Assembly (NCBI RefSeq): GCF_032397745.1
Contig: NZ_CP135921.1
Location: forward strand, 4,576,501-4,640,500
DNA: 64,000 nt
Direction of reading: 5' to 3'
Origin: Bradyrhizobium prioriisuperbiae
GTDB taxonomy: Bacteria > Pseudomonadota > Alphaproteobacteria > Rhizobiales > Xanthobacteraceae
Part shown: piece after piece, positions 16,572-25,792 of the stretch
Numbering within the stretch: the first letter of the stretch is position 1
How the letters are laid out: each line of letters begins with the position of its first letter
Made by a program: the position numbers and the translations under genes
Notes under the pieces: model-generated
What the model saw: only the letters and a program-made list of their open reading frames with translations
Database searches by the model: none
Told to the model about the DNA's origin: nothing

Positions 16572-17459
16572 ATGGATCATCTCACCGCACTTAAGGTCTT
16601 CCGGCAGGTGGCGGAGCTCGGCAGCTTCGCCCAAGCGGCACGGGAGCTCGGCCTGTCGCCGCCGGCCATCAGCAAGAACATCAGCGAACTCGAAGCCCAT
16701 CTCGGCGTGCGGCTGTTCAACCGCACCACCCGCCGGGTCAGCCGCACCGAGGCGGGCGCGCGTTATCACGCACAGGTGGCCCGCATCCTGGACGATCTGG
16801 ATCGCGCCGACGCCTCGCTTGGTCCGATGCAATCGACGCCGAGCGGACTGTTGCGGGTTGCGGCTCCCCTGACATTGACGCTCCTGAAGCTGTCTGCCGC
16901 GATGCCGGCCTTTCTCGCCCGTTATCCGGAATTGACGGTTGACCTGCAGATGAGCGACCGCCGCGTCGATATCATCGAGGAAGGCTTCGATGTGGCGATC
17001 CGCGGCAGCGACGCCATGAAGGACTCCAGCCTGGTCGCCCGGAAGCTGATGACCATGCGGCATGTGGTGTGCGCGTCGCCCGCCTATCTGGAAAGCGCCG
17101 GCACGCCGGCTGTTCCCGCCGATCTGCGCCGGCACAGCAGTGTTCAGTTCACACTGTCGGGACATGCCGATGAATGGGAATTTCGCGGTCATGGCGGCAC
17201 CGTGCGGGTGCCCATCTCTGGTCGCTACAAGGTGACGTCGAGCCTCGCGGTGCGCGACGCACTGCTGGCCGGCTTCGGCCTCAGCCTGGTCCCGCGGATC
17301 TATGTCGAAGACGACCTCGCGAAGAGGCAGCTTGTTACCGTGCTCGATGACTGGTCGGCCGTCGAAACCGCCATCTATGCGGTCTATCCCTCGCGCGGCC
17401 CCGTTGCCGCCAAGGTGCGGGCGTTTGTCGATTTCGTGGTGGAGCAGTTGCGGGAGTGA
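16572..17459 (+). CDS. LysR-family transcriptional regulator
   Basis: A 295-residue regulator. The N-terminal winged helix reads MDHLTALKVFRQVAELGSF... with the recognition part LSPPAISKNISELEAHLGVRLFNRTTR. The effector domain (about 92-295) has the usual two-lobe plan. It resembles the large CrgA-like/AaeR subgroup of LTTRs. It is divergent from the zinc-ribbon MBL gene, and its end lies 13 bases from the convergent IclR gene. Confidence 0.9.
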   Translation: MDHLTALKVFRQVAELGSFAQAARELGLSPPAISKNISELEAHLGVRLFNRTTRRVSRTEAGARYHAQVARILDDLDRADASLGPMQSTPSGLLRVAAPLTLTLLKLSAAMPAFLARYPELTVDLQMSDRRVDIIEEGFDVAIRGSDAMKDSSLVARKLMTMRHVVCASPAYLESAGTPAVPADLRRHSSVQFTLSGHADEWEFRGHGGTVRVPISGRYKVTSSLAVRDALLAGFGLSLVPRIYVEDDLAKRQLVTVLDDWSAVETAIYAVYPSRGPVAAKVRAFVDFVVEQLRE

Positions 17460-17472
17460 CGACGCGCAAGGC

Positions 17473-18243
17473 TCATCCGGCCATCTCCATTTCCACCGCC
17501 CGCGCGGTGGCGAGCAGCGTGTCCGCCACGTCCGCCTCGCGGCGCGGACCCAGCCGGTTGCGGATCGCCGACAGCGTGATCGCGGCCACCGGCGCGCCGT
17601 CCGGATTTTTGATCCAGACCGAGATCGATTTCGTGCCCTGCACCAGCCCGACATCGGCGATGCCATAGCCGCGCCGTCGCGCGGCCTGGATCCGCGCCAG
17701 CACCACGGCGGGGGTGGTGCGATAGGGCTCGAAGCGCACCGCATTGGTCGCGACGATCTTGCGGGCCTCGGTTGCCGGAAGGGCCGCGAGAATGGCGACA
17801 CCGGCGCTGGAGACGCCAAGCGGCCGCCGCGCACCGACCTCGATCGACAGCACCTGGATCGGATAAGCGCCGATGCGGCGCGCCACGGACAGCGTGTCGA
17901 GCCCGGTGCGCACCGTGAGGAACAGCGTATCGCCGAGCACCTCCGATGCCCGCGCGAGATGTGGTTCGGCCGCGACCAGCAGCGGCGAGCGCGAGGGACG
18001 CGCCAGCGCCAGCTCGCCGACCTGTCCGCCGATGGCATAACGTCCCGCGGCGTTGCGCTCGACAATGCCTTCCTCGATCAGCACATGAACGATGCGATGC
18101 ACGGTGGGGCGGCTCAGTGCGGTGGCCTTCACCACCTCGCTCAGCGGCACGCCGGTATCGCGCCCGGCGGCAAGCAGCCGCAGCACGCTCAGCGCCCGGC
18201 GGATCGCCTGTGCACCCTGGCGCGGCTGGCGCTCGCTGATCAT
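17473..18243 (-). CDS. IclR-family transcriptional regulator
   Basis: A 256-residue IclR regulator: an N-terminal winged helix (AIRRALSVLRLLAAGRDTGVPLSEVVKATALSRPTVHRIV) and a C-terminal GAF-like effector domain (SSAGVAILAAL... YGIADVGLVQGTKSI). The ATG at 18243 has AGGGGA upstream. A perfect inverted repeat (18259-18279) sits just upstream of the start. It is divergent from the Bug receptor gene at 18417, the first gene of a catabolic island. IclR proteins usually control aromatic or organic-acid degradation, which fits the neighbours. Confidence 0.9.
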   Translation of the reverse strand: MISERQPRQGAQAIRRALSVLRLLAAGRDTGVPLSEVVKATALSRPTVHRIVHVLIEEGIVERNAAGRYAIGGQVGELALARPSRSPLLVAAEPHLARASEVLGDTLFLTVRTGLDTLSVARRIGAYPIQVLSIEVGARRPLGVSSAGVAILAALPATEARKIVATNAVRFEPYRTTPAVVLARIQAARRRGYGIADVGLVQGTKSISVWIKNPDGAPVAAITLSAIRNRLGPRREADVADTLLATARAVEMEMAG

Positions 18244-18258
18244 GACGGTCCCCTTGGG

Positions 18259-18279
18259 TTTGTCCACAATATGGACAAA
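18259..18279. promoter_or_regulatory. Candidate IclR operator, perfect inverted repeat
   Basis: TTTGTCCA (18259-18266) and TGGACAAA (18272-18279) are perfect inverted arms around a 5-base spacer. The site is 15 bases upstream of the IclR start codon and between the divergent IclR and Bug receptor genes. Confidence 0.6.
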
Positions 18280-18416
18280 AACAGCACAATTCCGTCGACA
18301 CGGGAAGGGCGATGACGGATACCGCGCCATGATGCTGTGTGCGGACGGAACCAACCGTCGGCGGATATCACAAGAACACGATCGCGGTGCGAACACCGGT
18401 TTTCGGGAGGACAATG

Positions 18417-19391
18417 ATGAGATTTTTGGCCCAATGCCTTGCGATCGCGGGCGCCGCCGTGGCGCTGCTGATCCAGCCGGCGGCCGCGCAGCAATGGCCG
18501 GCGCGTGCCGTGAAGGTGGTGGTGCCGTATCCCGCCGGCGGCAATGTCGACGGCGCCGCGCGCATCATCGCCAACCGGCTGCAGGAGATCCTGGGCCAGC
18601 CCTTCATTATCGACAATCGCGCCGGGGCCGGCGGGCTCATTGCTGGCGAGATGTTCGCCAAGTCGGCGCCGGATGGCTACACCTTGTTCATCGGCGCTAA
18701 CGGCCCGGTGTTGTTCGCCCCCGAAATCAACAAGCGCGATGCCTACAACTGGAAGCGCAACTTCCTGCCGGTGACGTCCATTTCGATGACGCCGCTGGTG
18801 CTCGAGGTGCATCCGTCGCTACCGGTCAAGACCCTGAAGGAGTTTCTCGATCTCGCCCGCAAGGATCCCGGCAAGCTGACGCTGGCCTCGCCCGGCGCCG
18901 GCACCACCAATCATCTGCTCAGCGAACTGATGCAGTCGACCCTCGGCCTCGAATGGCTGACCGTGCACTACCGCGGCAACGCGCCCGCCATCAACGACCT
19001 GATCGGCGGCCAGGTGCAGTTCGCGCTGGACCAGATTTCGGTGGGACTGCCCTACATCAAGAGCGGCATGGTGCGCGCGCTTGCCGTCACCGGCAGCCAT
19101 CGCGCCTCCTGGATTCCCGACGTGCCGACCTTCGCCGAACTCGGTTACAAGGATCTCGACGGCCAGACCTTCACCGGCCTGTTCCTGCCCGCCGGCACGT
19201 CCGCCGACATCGTCAGCAAATTGCACGACACCGTGGCGACGATCCTGAAGGATCCGGCGATCATCGAGAAATTCAACGTGCTGGGCGCGGAAGCCGTGGC
19301 GATGACGCCTGCGGAATTCACCGCATACCTGGAGCGCGAAGACGCCAAGTGGATTCCCGTGGTGCGCAAGGCGAATATCAAGGCGGAGTAG
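18417..19391 (+). CDS. Bug-family (TctC) solute-binding protein
   Basis: A 324-residue periplasmic receptor of the tripartite tricarboxylate transporter type. It has a signal peptide ending AAAQ (about 1-25). The family opening WPARAVKVVVPYPAGGNVDGAAR and the PDGYTLFIGANGP stretch mark the Bug fold, which typically binds carboxylic acids. GGAGG at 18406-18410 lies six bases before the ATG at 18417, so this start is preferred over 18414. No TctA or TctB membrane genes occur in the window, so it is an orphan receptor. It is divergent from the IclR gene. Confidence 0.9.
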   Translation: MRFLAQCLAIAGAAVALLIQPAAAQQWPARAVKVVVPYPAGGNVDGAARIIANRLQEILGQPFIIDNRAGAGGLIAGEMFAKSAPDGYTLFIGANGPVLFAPEINKRDAYNWKRNFLPVTSISMTPLVLEVHPSLPVKTLKEFLDLARKDPGKLTLASPGAGTTNHLLSELMQSTLGLEWLTVHYRGNAPAINDLIGGQVQFALDQISVGLPYIKSGMVRALAVTGSHRASWIPDVPTFAELGYKDLDGQTFTGLFLPAGTSADIVSKLHDTVATILKDPAIIEKFNVLGAEAVAMTPAEFTAYLEREDAKWIPVVRKANIKAE

Positions 19392-19430
19392 GGTTGCCGT
19401 GAAGGCGTGATGCATGAGCCTTCTCACTCA

Positions 19431-19549
19431 GCGTCATGGCCGGGCTTGTCCTCAGCGACTCGGCTTCGCCGAGTCGCGGATACATCCACGTCTTTCTTAC
19501 GGCGATGCTGTAAAGACGTGGATGCCCGCAACAAGTGCGGGCATGACGC
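19431..19549. repeat. Dispersed palindromic repeat, family B
   Basis: Bounded by GCGTCATG and CATGACGC, with an internal perfect hairpin GACTCGGC-TTC-GCCGAGTC (19457-19475) almost identical to that in the copy at 5002-5119. An ACGTGGATG / CATCCACGT arm pair is also present. It separates the Bug receptor from the catabolic genes. Confidence 0.65.
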
Positions 19550-19605
19550 CGAGGAGGATGAGGCGCATCGCCTCTCACGCGCAATGAACCAACAAGGACT
19601 TCCCC

Positions 19606-20217
19606 ATGCAAATCGACCCCGCTGAACTCGGCGCCGAAAAAACCTACCGGCTGATGACCGGCATCGTGGTGCCGCGGCCGATCGCCTGGGTCAGCAGCCT
19701 GTCGGCCAAGGGCGTCCTCAACCTCGCGCCGTTCAGCGCCTTCACCTTCGTCTCGCAGAAGCCGCCGATGCTGGCGATCAGTGTCGGCAGCAAGGCGGGC
19801 GTCTACAAGGACACCGCGCACAACATCCTCAACACCGAGGAGTATGTGATCCACATCGCCGATGCGCCGCTGATGGATGCGGTGCATGAGAGCTCGGTGG
19901 AGCATCCCCCCGAAATCAGCGAAGTCGAGGTGCTGAAGCTCGCGACCGCGCCGAGCGAGCGCATCAAGGTGCCGCGGCTGACCGCGCCGCCGATCGCGAT
20001 GGAGTGCCGTTTCCGCCAGTGTCTGGAATTCGGCGAGACCCGCAGCCGGCTGATCGTCGGTGAGGTCGTGCTGATCCATGTCCGCGACGGCTTGTTCAAC
20101 AACGGCAAGATCGAAACCGAAGCGCTGGATCCGATCGCCCGCATTGCCGGCCCGCGTTATGCGCGTCTCGGCGAGATCGTCACCTTGCGGACGGTGCCGC
20201 AAACATCGAAATCCTGA
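19606..20217 (+). CDS. Flavin reductase-like (DIM6/NTAB) protein
   Basis: A 203-residue FMN-binding split-barrel protein. Typical stretches are YRLMTGIVVPRPIAWVSS, LNLAPFSAFTFVSQKPPML and FGETRSRLIVGEVVLIHV. Members reduce flavin for partner oxygenases or bind FMN with unknown roles. AAGGA lies about eight bases before the start. It is the first gene after the repeat and leads a run of ring-fission type enzymes, so it may supply reduced flavin to an oxygenase encoded elsewhere. No two-component oxygenase is adjacent. Confidence 0.85.
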   Translation: MQIDPAELGAEKTYRLMTGIVVPRPIAWVSSLSAKGVLNLAPFSAFTFVSQKPPMLAISVGSKAGVYKDTAHNILNTEEYVIHIADAPLMDAVHESSVEHPPEISEVEVLKLATAPSERIKVPRLTAPPIAMECRFRQCLEFGETRSRLIVGEVVLIHVRDGLFNNGKIETEALDPIARIAGPRYARLGEIVTLRTVPQTSKS

Positions 20218-20250
20218 CACCAGCGATTCCATCCTCCGGAGCCTGAGCCG

Positions 20251-21111
20251 ATGCGCCTGCTGAGTTATCTCGTCAATGACAAACCCTACTACGGTGCAGC
20301 AACTGCCGGAGGCGTTGTCAATCTCACCGGGCGGATCGGGCATCTCTATCCCGACCTGAAAAGCCTGATCGCCGGCGACGGGCTCGAGGCCGCGCGCAAG
20401 GCCGTGGCCGGGCAGGCGGCCGATCACGCGCTTGACGATCTCGTGCTGCTGCCGCCGATTCCGGCGCCGGAAAAGCTGTGGTGCATCGGCGTCAACTACA
20501 AAGACCGCAACGCCGAGTACAAGGACAATTCGGATCTGCCGAAATATCCGAGCCTGTTCGTGCGTAATCCGTCCTCGGTGGTCGGCTCCGGCCAGCCGAT
20601 CGAAAAACCGAAGATTTCCGAACAGCTCGATTACGAAGGCGAGCTTGTCATCGTGATCGGCAAGCAGGGCCGCCACATTCCCCGCGACAAGGCGTGGGAG
20701 CACATCTTCGGTTTGACCTTGTGCAACGAAGGCAGCGTGCGCGACTGGCTGCATCACGGCAAGTTCAACGTGACGCAAGGCAAGAACTTCGATCGCTCCG
20801 GCAGCATCGGGCCGTGGATCGTGACGTCGGACGACAACGATCCGCGCGGGCCGCATGACATCGTCACCCGGATCAATGGCGAGGTGCGCCAGCAGGATTC
20901 CACCGAGCGGCTGATGTTTCCGTTCGATTTTCTGATTCATTATCTCTCCACCTTCGCGACGCTCAAGCCCGGCGACATGATCGCCACGGGCACGCCGACC
21001 GGCGCCGGCGCGCGCTTCACCCCGCCGCGCTGGCTCAAGCCCGGCGACGTTGTTGAGGTGGAGTCTTCCGGGATCGGCTTGCTCTGCAACACCGTGATCG
21101 AGGAGGCCTGA
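20251..21111 (+). CDS. Fumarylacetoacetate hydrolase-family enzyme
   Basis: A 286-residue FAH-fold enzyme. The metal site is visible in [12 protein letters not shown] (ExE pair) and an Asp further on ([20 protein letters not shown]). Family members decarboxylate, isomerise or hydrolyse acylpyruvate-like dicarboxylates in meta-cleavage pathways (for example 4-oxalocrotonate decarboxylase or HpaG). GGAG lies nine bases before the ATG. The next gene starts one base after its stop, so the two are coupled. Which of the family reactions it does cannot be told from sequence. Confidence 0.88.
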   Translation: MRLLSYLVNDKPYYGAATAGGVVNLTGRIGHLYPDLKSLIAGDGLEAARKAVAGQAADHALDDLVLLPPIPAPEKLWCIGVNYKDRNAEYKDNSDLPKYPSLFVRNPSSVVGSGQPIEKPKISEQLDYEGELVIVIGKQGRHIPRDKAWEHIFGLTLCNEGSVRDWLHHGKFNVTQGKNFDRSGSIGPWIVTSDDNDPRGPHDIVTRINGEVRQQDSTERLMFPFDFLIHYLSTFATLKPGDMIATGTPTGAGARFTPPRWLKPGDVVEVESSGIGLLCNTVIEEA

Positions 21112-21112
21112 G

Positions 21113-21916
21113 ATGCTGGATCAATCCACCATCGACCGCTTGGCGCAGCGCCTGGATGACGCCGAGCGCAGCAAGTCGCTGATCCGCGCCTTCACCCTGG
21201 AGCATCCAGAGCTCTCCATCGAGGATGCCTATGCGATCCAGCGCGCCTGGACGAAACTGCAGCTCGCGCGCGGCCGGATCATCAAGGGTCACAAGATCGG
21301 CCTGACCTCGAAGGCGATGCAGAACGCGGTCGGCATCGCTGAGCCGGACTACGGCGTGCTGTTCGCCGACATGTTCTATGCCGACGCAAGCCCGATCCCG
21401 TTCGACCGTTTCCATGCGCCGCGCATCGAGGTCGAGCTGGCCTTTGTGCTGAAGACGCCGCTGAAGGGGCCGGACTGCACCCTGTTCGACGTACTCAATG
21501 CCACCGATTATGTGACGCCTGCGCTGGAAATCCTGGAAACCCGCATGCACCGGATCGATCCGGACACCAAGGCCGCGCGAAAAGTGATGGATACGATTTC
21601 CGACAATGCGGCGAACGCGGCGCTGGTGGTGGGCGGCCGGCCGTTCCGGCCGCTGGATGTCGATCTGCGCTGGATCGGGGCGCTGCTGTTCCGCAACGGC
21701 CAGATCGAGGAAACCGGCATCGCCGCCGGCGTGCTCAATCATCCGGCGCAAGGCGTGGCCTGGCTCGCCAATCGCCTCGCGCCACATGATGAAGAACTCA
21801 AGGCCGGCGAAATCGTGCTGGCGGGCTCGTTCACCCGCCCGGTCGATATCAGCCGGGGCGACACTTTCCATGCCGATTACGGGCCGTTCGGCTCGGTGTC
21901 CTGCCAGTTCGTGTAG
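21113..21916 (+). CDS. HpaH/2-oxopent-4-enoate hydratase-type enzyme
   Basis: A 267-residue protein of the hydratase/decarboxylase branch (HpaH, MhpD, XylJ, XylI type): [34 protein letters not shown] and [11 protein letters not shown] are characteristic. These enzymes hydrate 2-oxo-alkenoates or decarboxylate 4-oxalocrotonate, usually as a partner pair. AGGAGG precedes the ATG by six bases, inside the end of the FAH gene. With the upstream FAH enzyme it makes a plausible decarboxylase-hydratase pair. Confidence 0.88.
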   Translation: MLDQSTIDRLAQRLDDAERSKSLIRAFTLEHPELSIEDAYAIQRAWTKLQLARGRIIKGHKIGLTSKAMQNAVGIAEPDYGVLFADMFYADASPIPFDRFHAPRIEVELAFVLKTPLKGPDCTLFDVLNATDYVTPALEILETRMHRIDPDTKAARKVMDTISDNAANAALVVGGRPFRPLDVDLRWIGALLFRNGQIEETGIAAGVLNHPAQGVAWLANRLAPHDEELKAGEIVLAGSFTRPVDISRGDTFHADYGPFGSVSCQFV

Positions 21917-21934
21917 CACAAGAGGGAAGTCATC

Positions 21935-22324
21935 ATGGCCGACGTCAGGCGCAAGAGCATCAACATCGGCGGCTTCGCGCACAAGAACCCGATCCCGAAC
22001 GCCTGCCGCATCGGCAACCTGCTGATATCAGGCGTCATCCTGGGACGCGATCCCCAAACCAACGAGATGCCCGCTGACATTGCGACCCAATGCGCCAACA
22101 TGTTCGCCCACATGAAGGCGATCGTGGAGGCCGGCGGCGGTTCGACCGATGACATCATCAAGATGACGGTGTGGCTGCAGGACCGCTCCCAGCGCGCCCC
22201 GGTCAATGTCGAATGGCTCAAGATGTTCCCCGACGAACATTCGCGCCCGGCGCGTCACGCCCAGCAGATGGACATGGAAGGCGGCGCGCTGGTGCAGTGT
22301 GATTTTGCGGCGGTGATCGGGTGA
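21935..22324 (+). CDS. RidA-family protein
   Basis: A 129-residue RidA/YjgF-type protein (GNLLISGVILGRDPQTNEMPADIATQC, HMKAIVEAGGGSTDDIIKMTVWL, HSRPARHA). RidA proteins hydrolyse reactive enamines/imines, and a subgroup are 2-aminomuconate deaminases in aminophenol and nitroarene degradation. GAGGGA precedes the start. It directly follows the decarboxylase/hydratase pair, the arrangement expected if this is an aminomuconate-type deaminase. A general housekeeping imine deaminase is the alternative. Confidence 0.88.
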   Translation: MADVRRKSINIGGFAHKNPIPNACRIGNLLISGVILGRDPQTNEMPADIATQCANMFAHMKAIVEAGGGSTDDIIKMTVWLQDRSQRAPVNVEWLKMFPDEHSRPARHAQQMDMEGGALVQCDFAAVIG

Positions 22325-22344
22325 GGATTGGATCACCTCGCATT

Positions 22345-22429
22345 GTCGTTGCCGGGCTTGTCCCGGCAACCTCGCTTAGGGACGCACTGCCCACCTAAGC
22401 GGGATCACCGGGACAAGCCCGGTGATGAC
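22345..22429. repeat. Dispersed palindromic repeat, family B
   Basis: GTCGTTGCCGGGCTTGTCCC at the left and GGGACAAGCCCGGTGATGAC at the right form long inverted arms. It lies between the RidA and amidohydrolase genes. Confidence 0.65.
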
Positions 22430-22497
22430 AAAGAGGGAAAGTAAGCATCGCGGAAACACGCGGTCTCGGTCATGACATCGAGCTAAGGACGCATACC

Positions 22498-23373
22498 ATG
22501 CCCGCCTATCTCCCGTTCGACCCCAACCCCCGCCGCCCATCTAAACCGCCGCCACCAAAATCCATCGACAGCCAATTCCACGTGCTGGGACCGCTGGACA
22601 AATATCCGATACGCGCGGGGGCGGCGTATCAGATGCCGACCGCCACCTGGGAGGCGGCACAACGGGTGCATCGCGCGCTGGGTTTCGAGCGCGGCATCAT
22701 CGTGCAGACCACCACTTACGGAGCCGACCACGCGGTGGTGCTGAATGCGCTTGCGGCCATGGGGCCGAATTATCGCGGCTGCGCCAATGCGCTGGTGTTC
22801 GCGGAAGCCGACGACGCGTATCTGGCGAAGCTGCATGACGCCGGGGTGCGCGGCGCGCGTTTCTCGTTCCGCCAGGAACTCGGCGCGGTGCTGTCGGACA
22901 AGGATTTCGCCCGCGCCATCGCGCGTATCCGCGAACTCGGCTGGTACGTAAAGATCCAGCCGGAGAAGGACGGCATCGTCTCCAGCGTGGACAAGTATCG
23001 CGCGCTCGATGTTCCCGTGCTGATCGATCACATGGCGCGGCCGGACCCGACCCGTGGCAAGGACGATCCGAATTTGAAGATCATGCTGGAACTGCTGGCG
23101 CAGGGCAATTTCTGGGTGATGTTGTCGCTGGGCGAAAAGACCTCCAGGGACGGTCGGCCGTGGGACGACGTGATTCCGATCGCGCGCGCCTATATCGAGG
23201 CCGCGCCGGACCGCTGCGTCTGGGCGAGTGACTGGCCGCATCCGGTCTCGGTGGTGCAGCCGCCGAACGATGCCGATCTGCTGGAACTGCTGTATCGCTA
23301 TGCGCCGGATCAGGCGGAGTTGCAGAAGATTCTGGTCACCAATCCGGCGAAGCTGTTCGGATTCGCGGATTAA
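22498..23373 (+). CDS. Amidohydrolase (2-pyrone-4,6-dicarboxylate lactonase-like)
   Basis: A 291-residue TIM-barrel hydrolase of the amidohydrolase superfamily, COG3618 type. The metal-site stretches are IDSQFHVLG (first HxH position is degenerate, with Gln-Phe-His), VLIDHMARPD and WASDWPHP. LigI-type lactonases and related hydrolases share this plan. AAGGA lies eight bases before the ATG. The run of prolines at residues 8-21 is unusual. It follows the RidA gene in the same direction and may open a lactone or cyclic amide in the same pathway; this is inference. Confidence 0.82.
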   Translation: MPAYLPFDPNPRRPSKPPPPKSIDSQFHVLGPLDKYPIRAGAAYQMPTATWEAAQRVHRALGFERGIIVQTTTYGADHAVVLNALAAMGPNYRGCANALVFAEADDAYLAKLHDAGVRGARFSFRQELGAVLSDKDFARAIARIRELGWYVKIQPEKDGIVSSVDKYRALDVPVLIDHMARPDPTRGKDDPNLKIMLELLAQGNFWVMLSLGEKTSRDGRPWDDVIPIARAYIEAAPDRCVWASDWPHPVSVVQPPNDADLLELLYRYAPDQAELQKILVTNPAKLFGFAD

Positions 23374-23484
23374 GCAGGCTCGTGTGTCTGATACGCGCAT
23401 GGCCGGGGCGTTTCTACACCCCGCGTCAAGCTGGATTGCCCGGCGACTCGACAAAGCCGCCGCCGCGCCCAGCGATGCCATCCG

Positions 23485-24381
23485 CTATCTCCCCTTCGCC
23501 TTCTCCAGCGCCAGCGCGCGAAAGCGTTTCGCTGTGCTGCTGTCGTGGCGCGGGTCGTAGGCCAGCGCAATGCCGATGGTGGCGGAGGCCGAGGCATCGG
23601 CGAGCTTGCGGAACACCACGGCTTTCGAGGCGCGGGATGCGGCAATCGAGGGCACCAGCGCCACGCCGAGCCGGCTTTCCACCAGCGAGACCACGGTGTC
23701 GACCTGGACGGCTTCCTGCGCCACGCCGGGCGAAAAACCGGCGTCCTGGAACATCGCGGTGGTGACGGCGCGCATGCCTCCGACTTCGCCGGCGGCATAA
23801 TGCACGAACGGCTCGTCCGCGAGGTCGCGCAGCGCGAGGCGGCGCTTGTTCGCCAGCGGGTGGCCGGCCCACAACGCCGCGATCAGCACGTCGCGTTCGA
23901 TGGTGATGCAACGGATCGCATGGCGATTGCGAAACGGCATGCGGACAATGCCGATGTCGAGGGTATGGGCCTCGAGCATGGCGACGATCTGCCCGTTGGT
24001 GCCTTCCTGCAGTTCGAGTGCGACGTCCGGATAGCGCGCGCGGAACAGCGGCAACAGCCGCGGCAGCAGCGCGTAGGTTGCCGATCCCACGAATCCGATG
24101 CGCAGCCGGCCCGCTTCGCCGATGTCGACTGCACGGGCGATGCGCACGGTCTCCTCGATATGAAACAGCGCCGCTTTGGCTTCGCGCAGTGCGCCGGAGC
24201 CGGCCTCGGTCAGGCTGACGCCGCGCGAGGAGCGGTTGAACAGCCTGACGCCGAGCTCGGTCTCCAGTTTGCGGATCGACACCGACAGTGGCGGTTGCGC
24301 CATGTTGAGCCGCTCTGCCGCGCGGTGGAAATTGCAGGTTTCGGCCAGCACGACGAACTGGCGAAGCTGACGCAGTTCCAT
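23485..24381 (-). CDS. LysR-family transcriptional regulator
   Basis: A 298-residue LTTR of the CatR/BenM-like style: MELRQLRQFVVLAETCNFHRAAERLNMAQPPLSVSIRKLE followed by the effector domain. Such regulators typically bind aromatic acids or muconate. AGGGA lies about ten bases before the ATG. It is divergent from the CoA-transferase gene at 24520, with 138 bases between, and convergent toward the amidohydrolase. It probably activates the CoA-transferase and Bug receptor genes. Confidence 0.9.
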   Translation of the reverse strand: MELRQLRQFVVLAETCNFHRAAERLNMAQPPLSVSIRKLETELGVRLFNRSSRGVSLTEAGSGALREAKAALFHIEETVRIARAVDIGEAGRLRIGFVGSATYALLPRLLPLFRARYPDVALELQEGTNGQIVAMLEAHTLDIGIVRMPFRNRHAIRCITIERDVLIAALWAGHPLANKRRLALRDLADEPFVHYAAGEVGGMRAVTTAMFQDAGFSPGVAQEAVQVDTVVSLVESRLGVALVPSIAASRASKAVVFRKLADASASATIGIALAYDPRHDSSTAKRFRALALEKAKGR

Positions 24382-24519
24382 GGTGTGATTCCCTGGGGCG
24401 TTTCCTCCGCCCGGCGAAGTGATATTCAAAACGTATCGAGTGATGGTCAAACGATATTGGACATATAAAGTCGCAGCAACCATTGTCGTCGCAAAATCAA
24501 GCAATCATCAGGGGGAATT

Positions 24520-25707
24520 ATGCTGCCGCTGTCCGGCATGAAGGTCGTCGATCTCTCCAGCGTCGTGTTCGGTCCGCTGGCCGGGCAAATCCTCGCCGAC
24601 TACGGCGCCGATGTCATCAAGGTCGAGGCGCCCGAGGGCGACATGACGCGGACCATCGGTCCCGCCGCCGAGCCCGGCATGAGCGCGATCTTCCTCGGCG
24701 TCAACCGCAACAAGCGCAGCATCGTGCTGGATCTGAAGCGGCCGGAGGCGCGTGCGGCGCTGCATCAGCTGCTCGCCACCGCCGACGTGCTGATGCACAA
24801 CATCCGGCCGCAGAAGCTGGCGGCGCTGGGGCTGCAGCCGGAGACCTTGCTCGCGGCCAATCCCCGCCTGGTCTATGCCGCGCTGAACGGCTTTGCCGAG
24901 GCCGGGCCGTATGCCGGCAAGCCGGCCTATGACGACATCATCCAGGGGCTCGCCGGCTGCGCCGCGCTGATGGAGCTGCAGGGCGGCGTGCCGAACTATT
25001 TTCCGACCATCGCCGCCGACAAGATCTGCGCCCAGGTGGCGGTCCACGCCATTCTCGCGGCTCTGCTCGGCCGTGCGCGCACCGGCCGCGGCGGTGCCGT
25101 CGAAATCCCGATGTTCGAAACCATGACCGCCTTCAACCTGGTCGAGCATTTCTACGGCCGGCATTTCGACCCGCCGCTCGCACCGGCGGGCTATGCGCGG
25201 CTCCTGAGCCCGTGGCGGCGGCCGTTCAAGACGCAGGACAGTTATGTCTGCCTGCTGCCCTATACCACGAAGAACTGGCAGGATTTCTTCAGCGAGGGAG
25301 GGCGGCCAGACCTCGCCGGCGATCCGCGTTTTGCGAGTGTCGGTGGGCGCACCCAGCATATTGCGGAGCTCTATCAGGCTGCGGCCGGCATCATCGCGAC
25401 CGGGACGACGGAAGCCTGGCTTGCATTCTGTCGCAAGGTCGATATTCCGGCCTCGCGCGTCAACCGCCTGGACGAACTCGATGCCGATCCGCATCTCGTC
25501 GCCACCGGCTTTTTTGTCGATGTCGAGGACGATCGCAGCGGCCGGATGCGTTTTCCGGGATCTTCAGTGCGTTTCGACGGTGAGCGCGCGGCTGTGCGCA
25601 TGCCGCCGCGGCTCGGCGAGCACACCCGCGAGGTGCTGGCCGCTGCGGGAGTGAGCGATGGAGAGGTCGACGCATTGATCGCAAGCGGTGCCGCGCAGGC
25701 TGTTTGA
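24520..25707 (+). CDS. CoA-transferase family III (CaiB/BaiF)
   Basis: A 395-residue class III CoA-transferase. The catalytic Asp is in KPAYDDIIQ (Asp138), and the start MLPLSGMKVVDLSSVVFGPLAGQILADYGADVIKVE is the family N-terminus. These enzymes move CoA between carboxylic acids (formyl-CoA, carnitine, succinyl-CoA type). AGGGGG lies five bases before the ATG. It is followed by a Bug receptor 85 bases on, a common pair for import and activation of an organic acid. It is divergent from the LysR gene. Confidence 0.9.
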   Translation: MLPLSGMKVVDLSSVVFGPLAGQILADYGADVIKVEAPEGDMTRTIGPAAEPGMSAIFLGVNRNKRSIVLDLKRPEARAALHQLLATADVLMHNIRPQKLAALGLQPETLLAANPRLVYAALNGFAEAGPYAGKPAYDDIIQGLAGCAALMELQGGVPNYFPTIAADKICAQVAVHAILAALLGRARTGRGGAVEIPMFETMTAFNLVEHFYGRHFDPPLAPAGYARLLSPWRRPFKTQDSYVCLLPYTTKNWQDFFSEGGRPDLAGDPRFASVGGRTQHIAELYQAAAGIIATGTTEAWLAFCRKVDIPASRVNRLDELDADPHLVATGFFVDVEDDRSGRMRFPGSSVRFDGERAAVRMPPRLGEHTREVLAAAGVSDGEVDALIASGAAQAV

Positions 25708-25792
25708 CCATGGCGCGGCGAGCCTTCCGAGACCATTCGAAATACAGAGGCAGAAAGCCCAGATACGTTCGCAACCGAGGAGGATGCATCCA

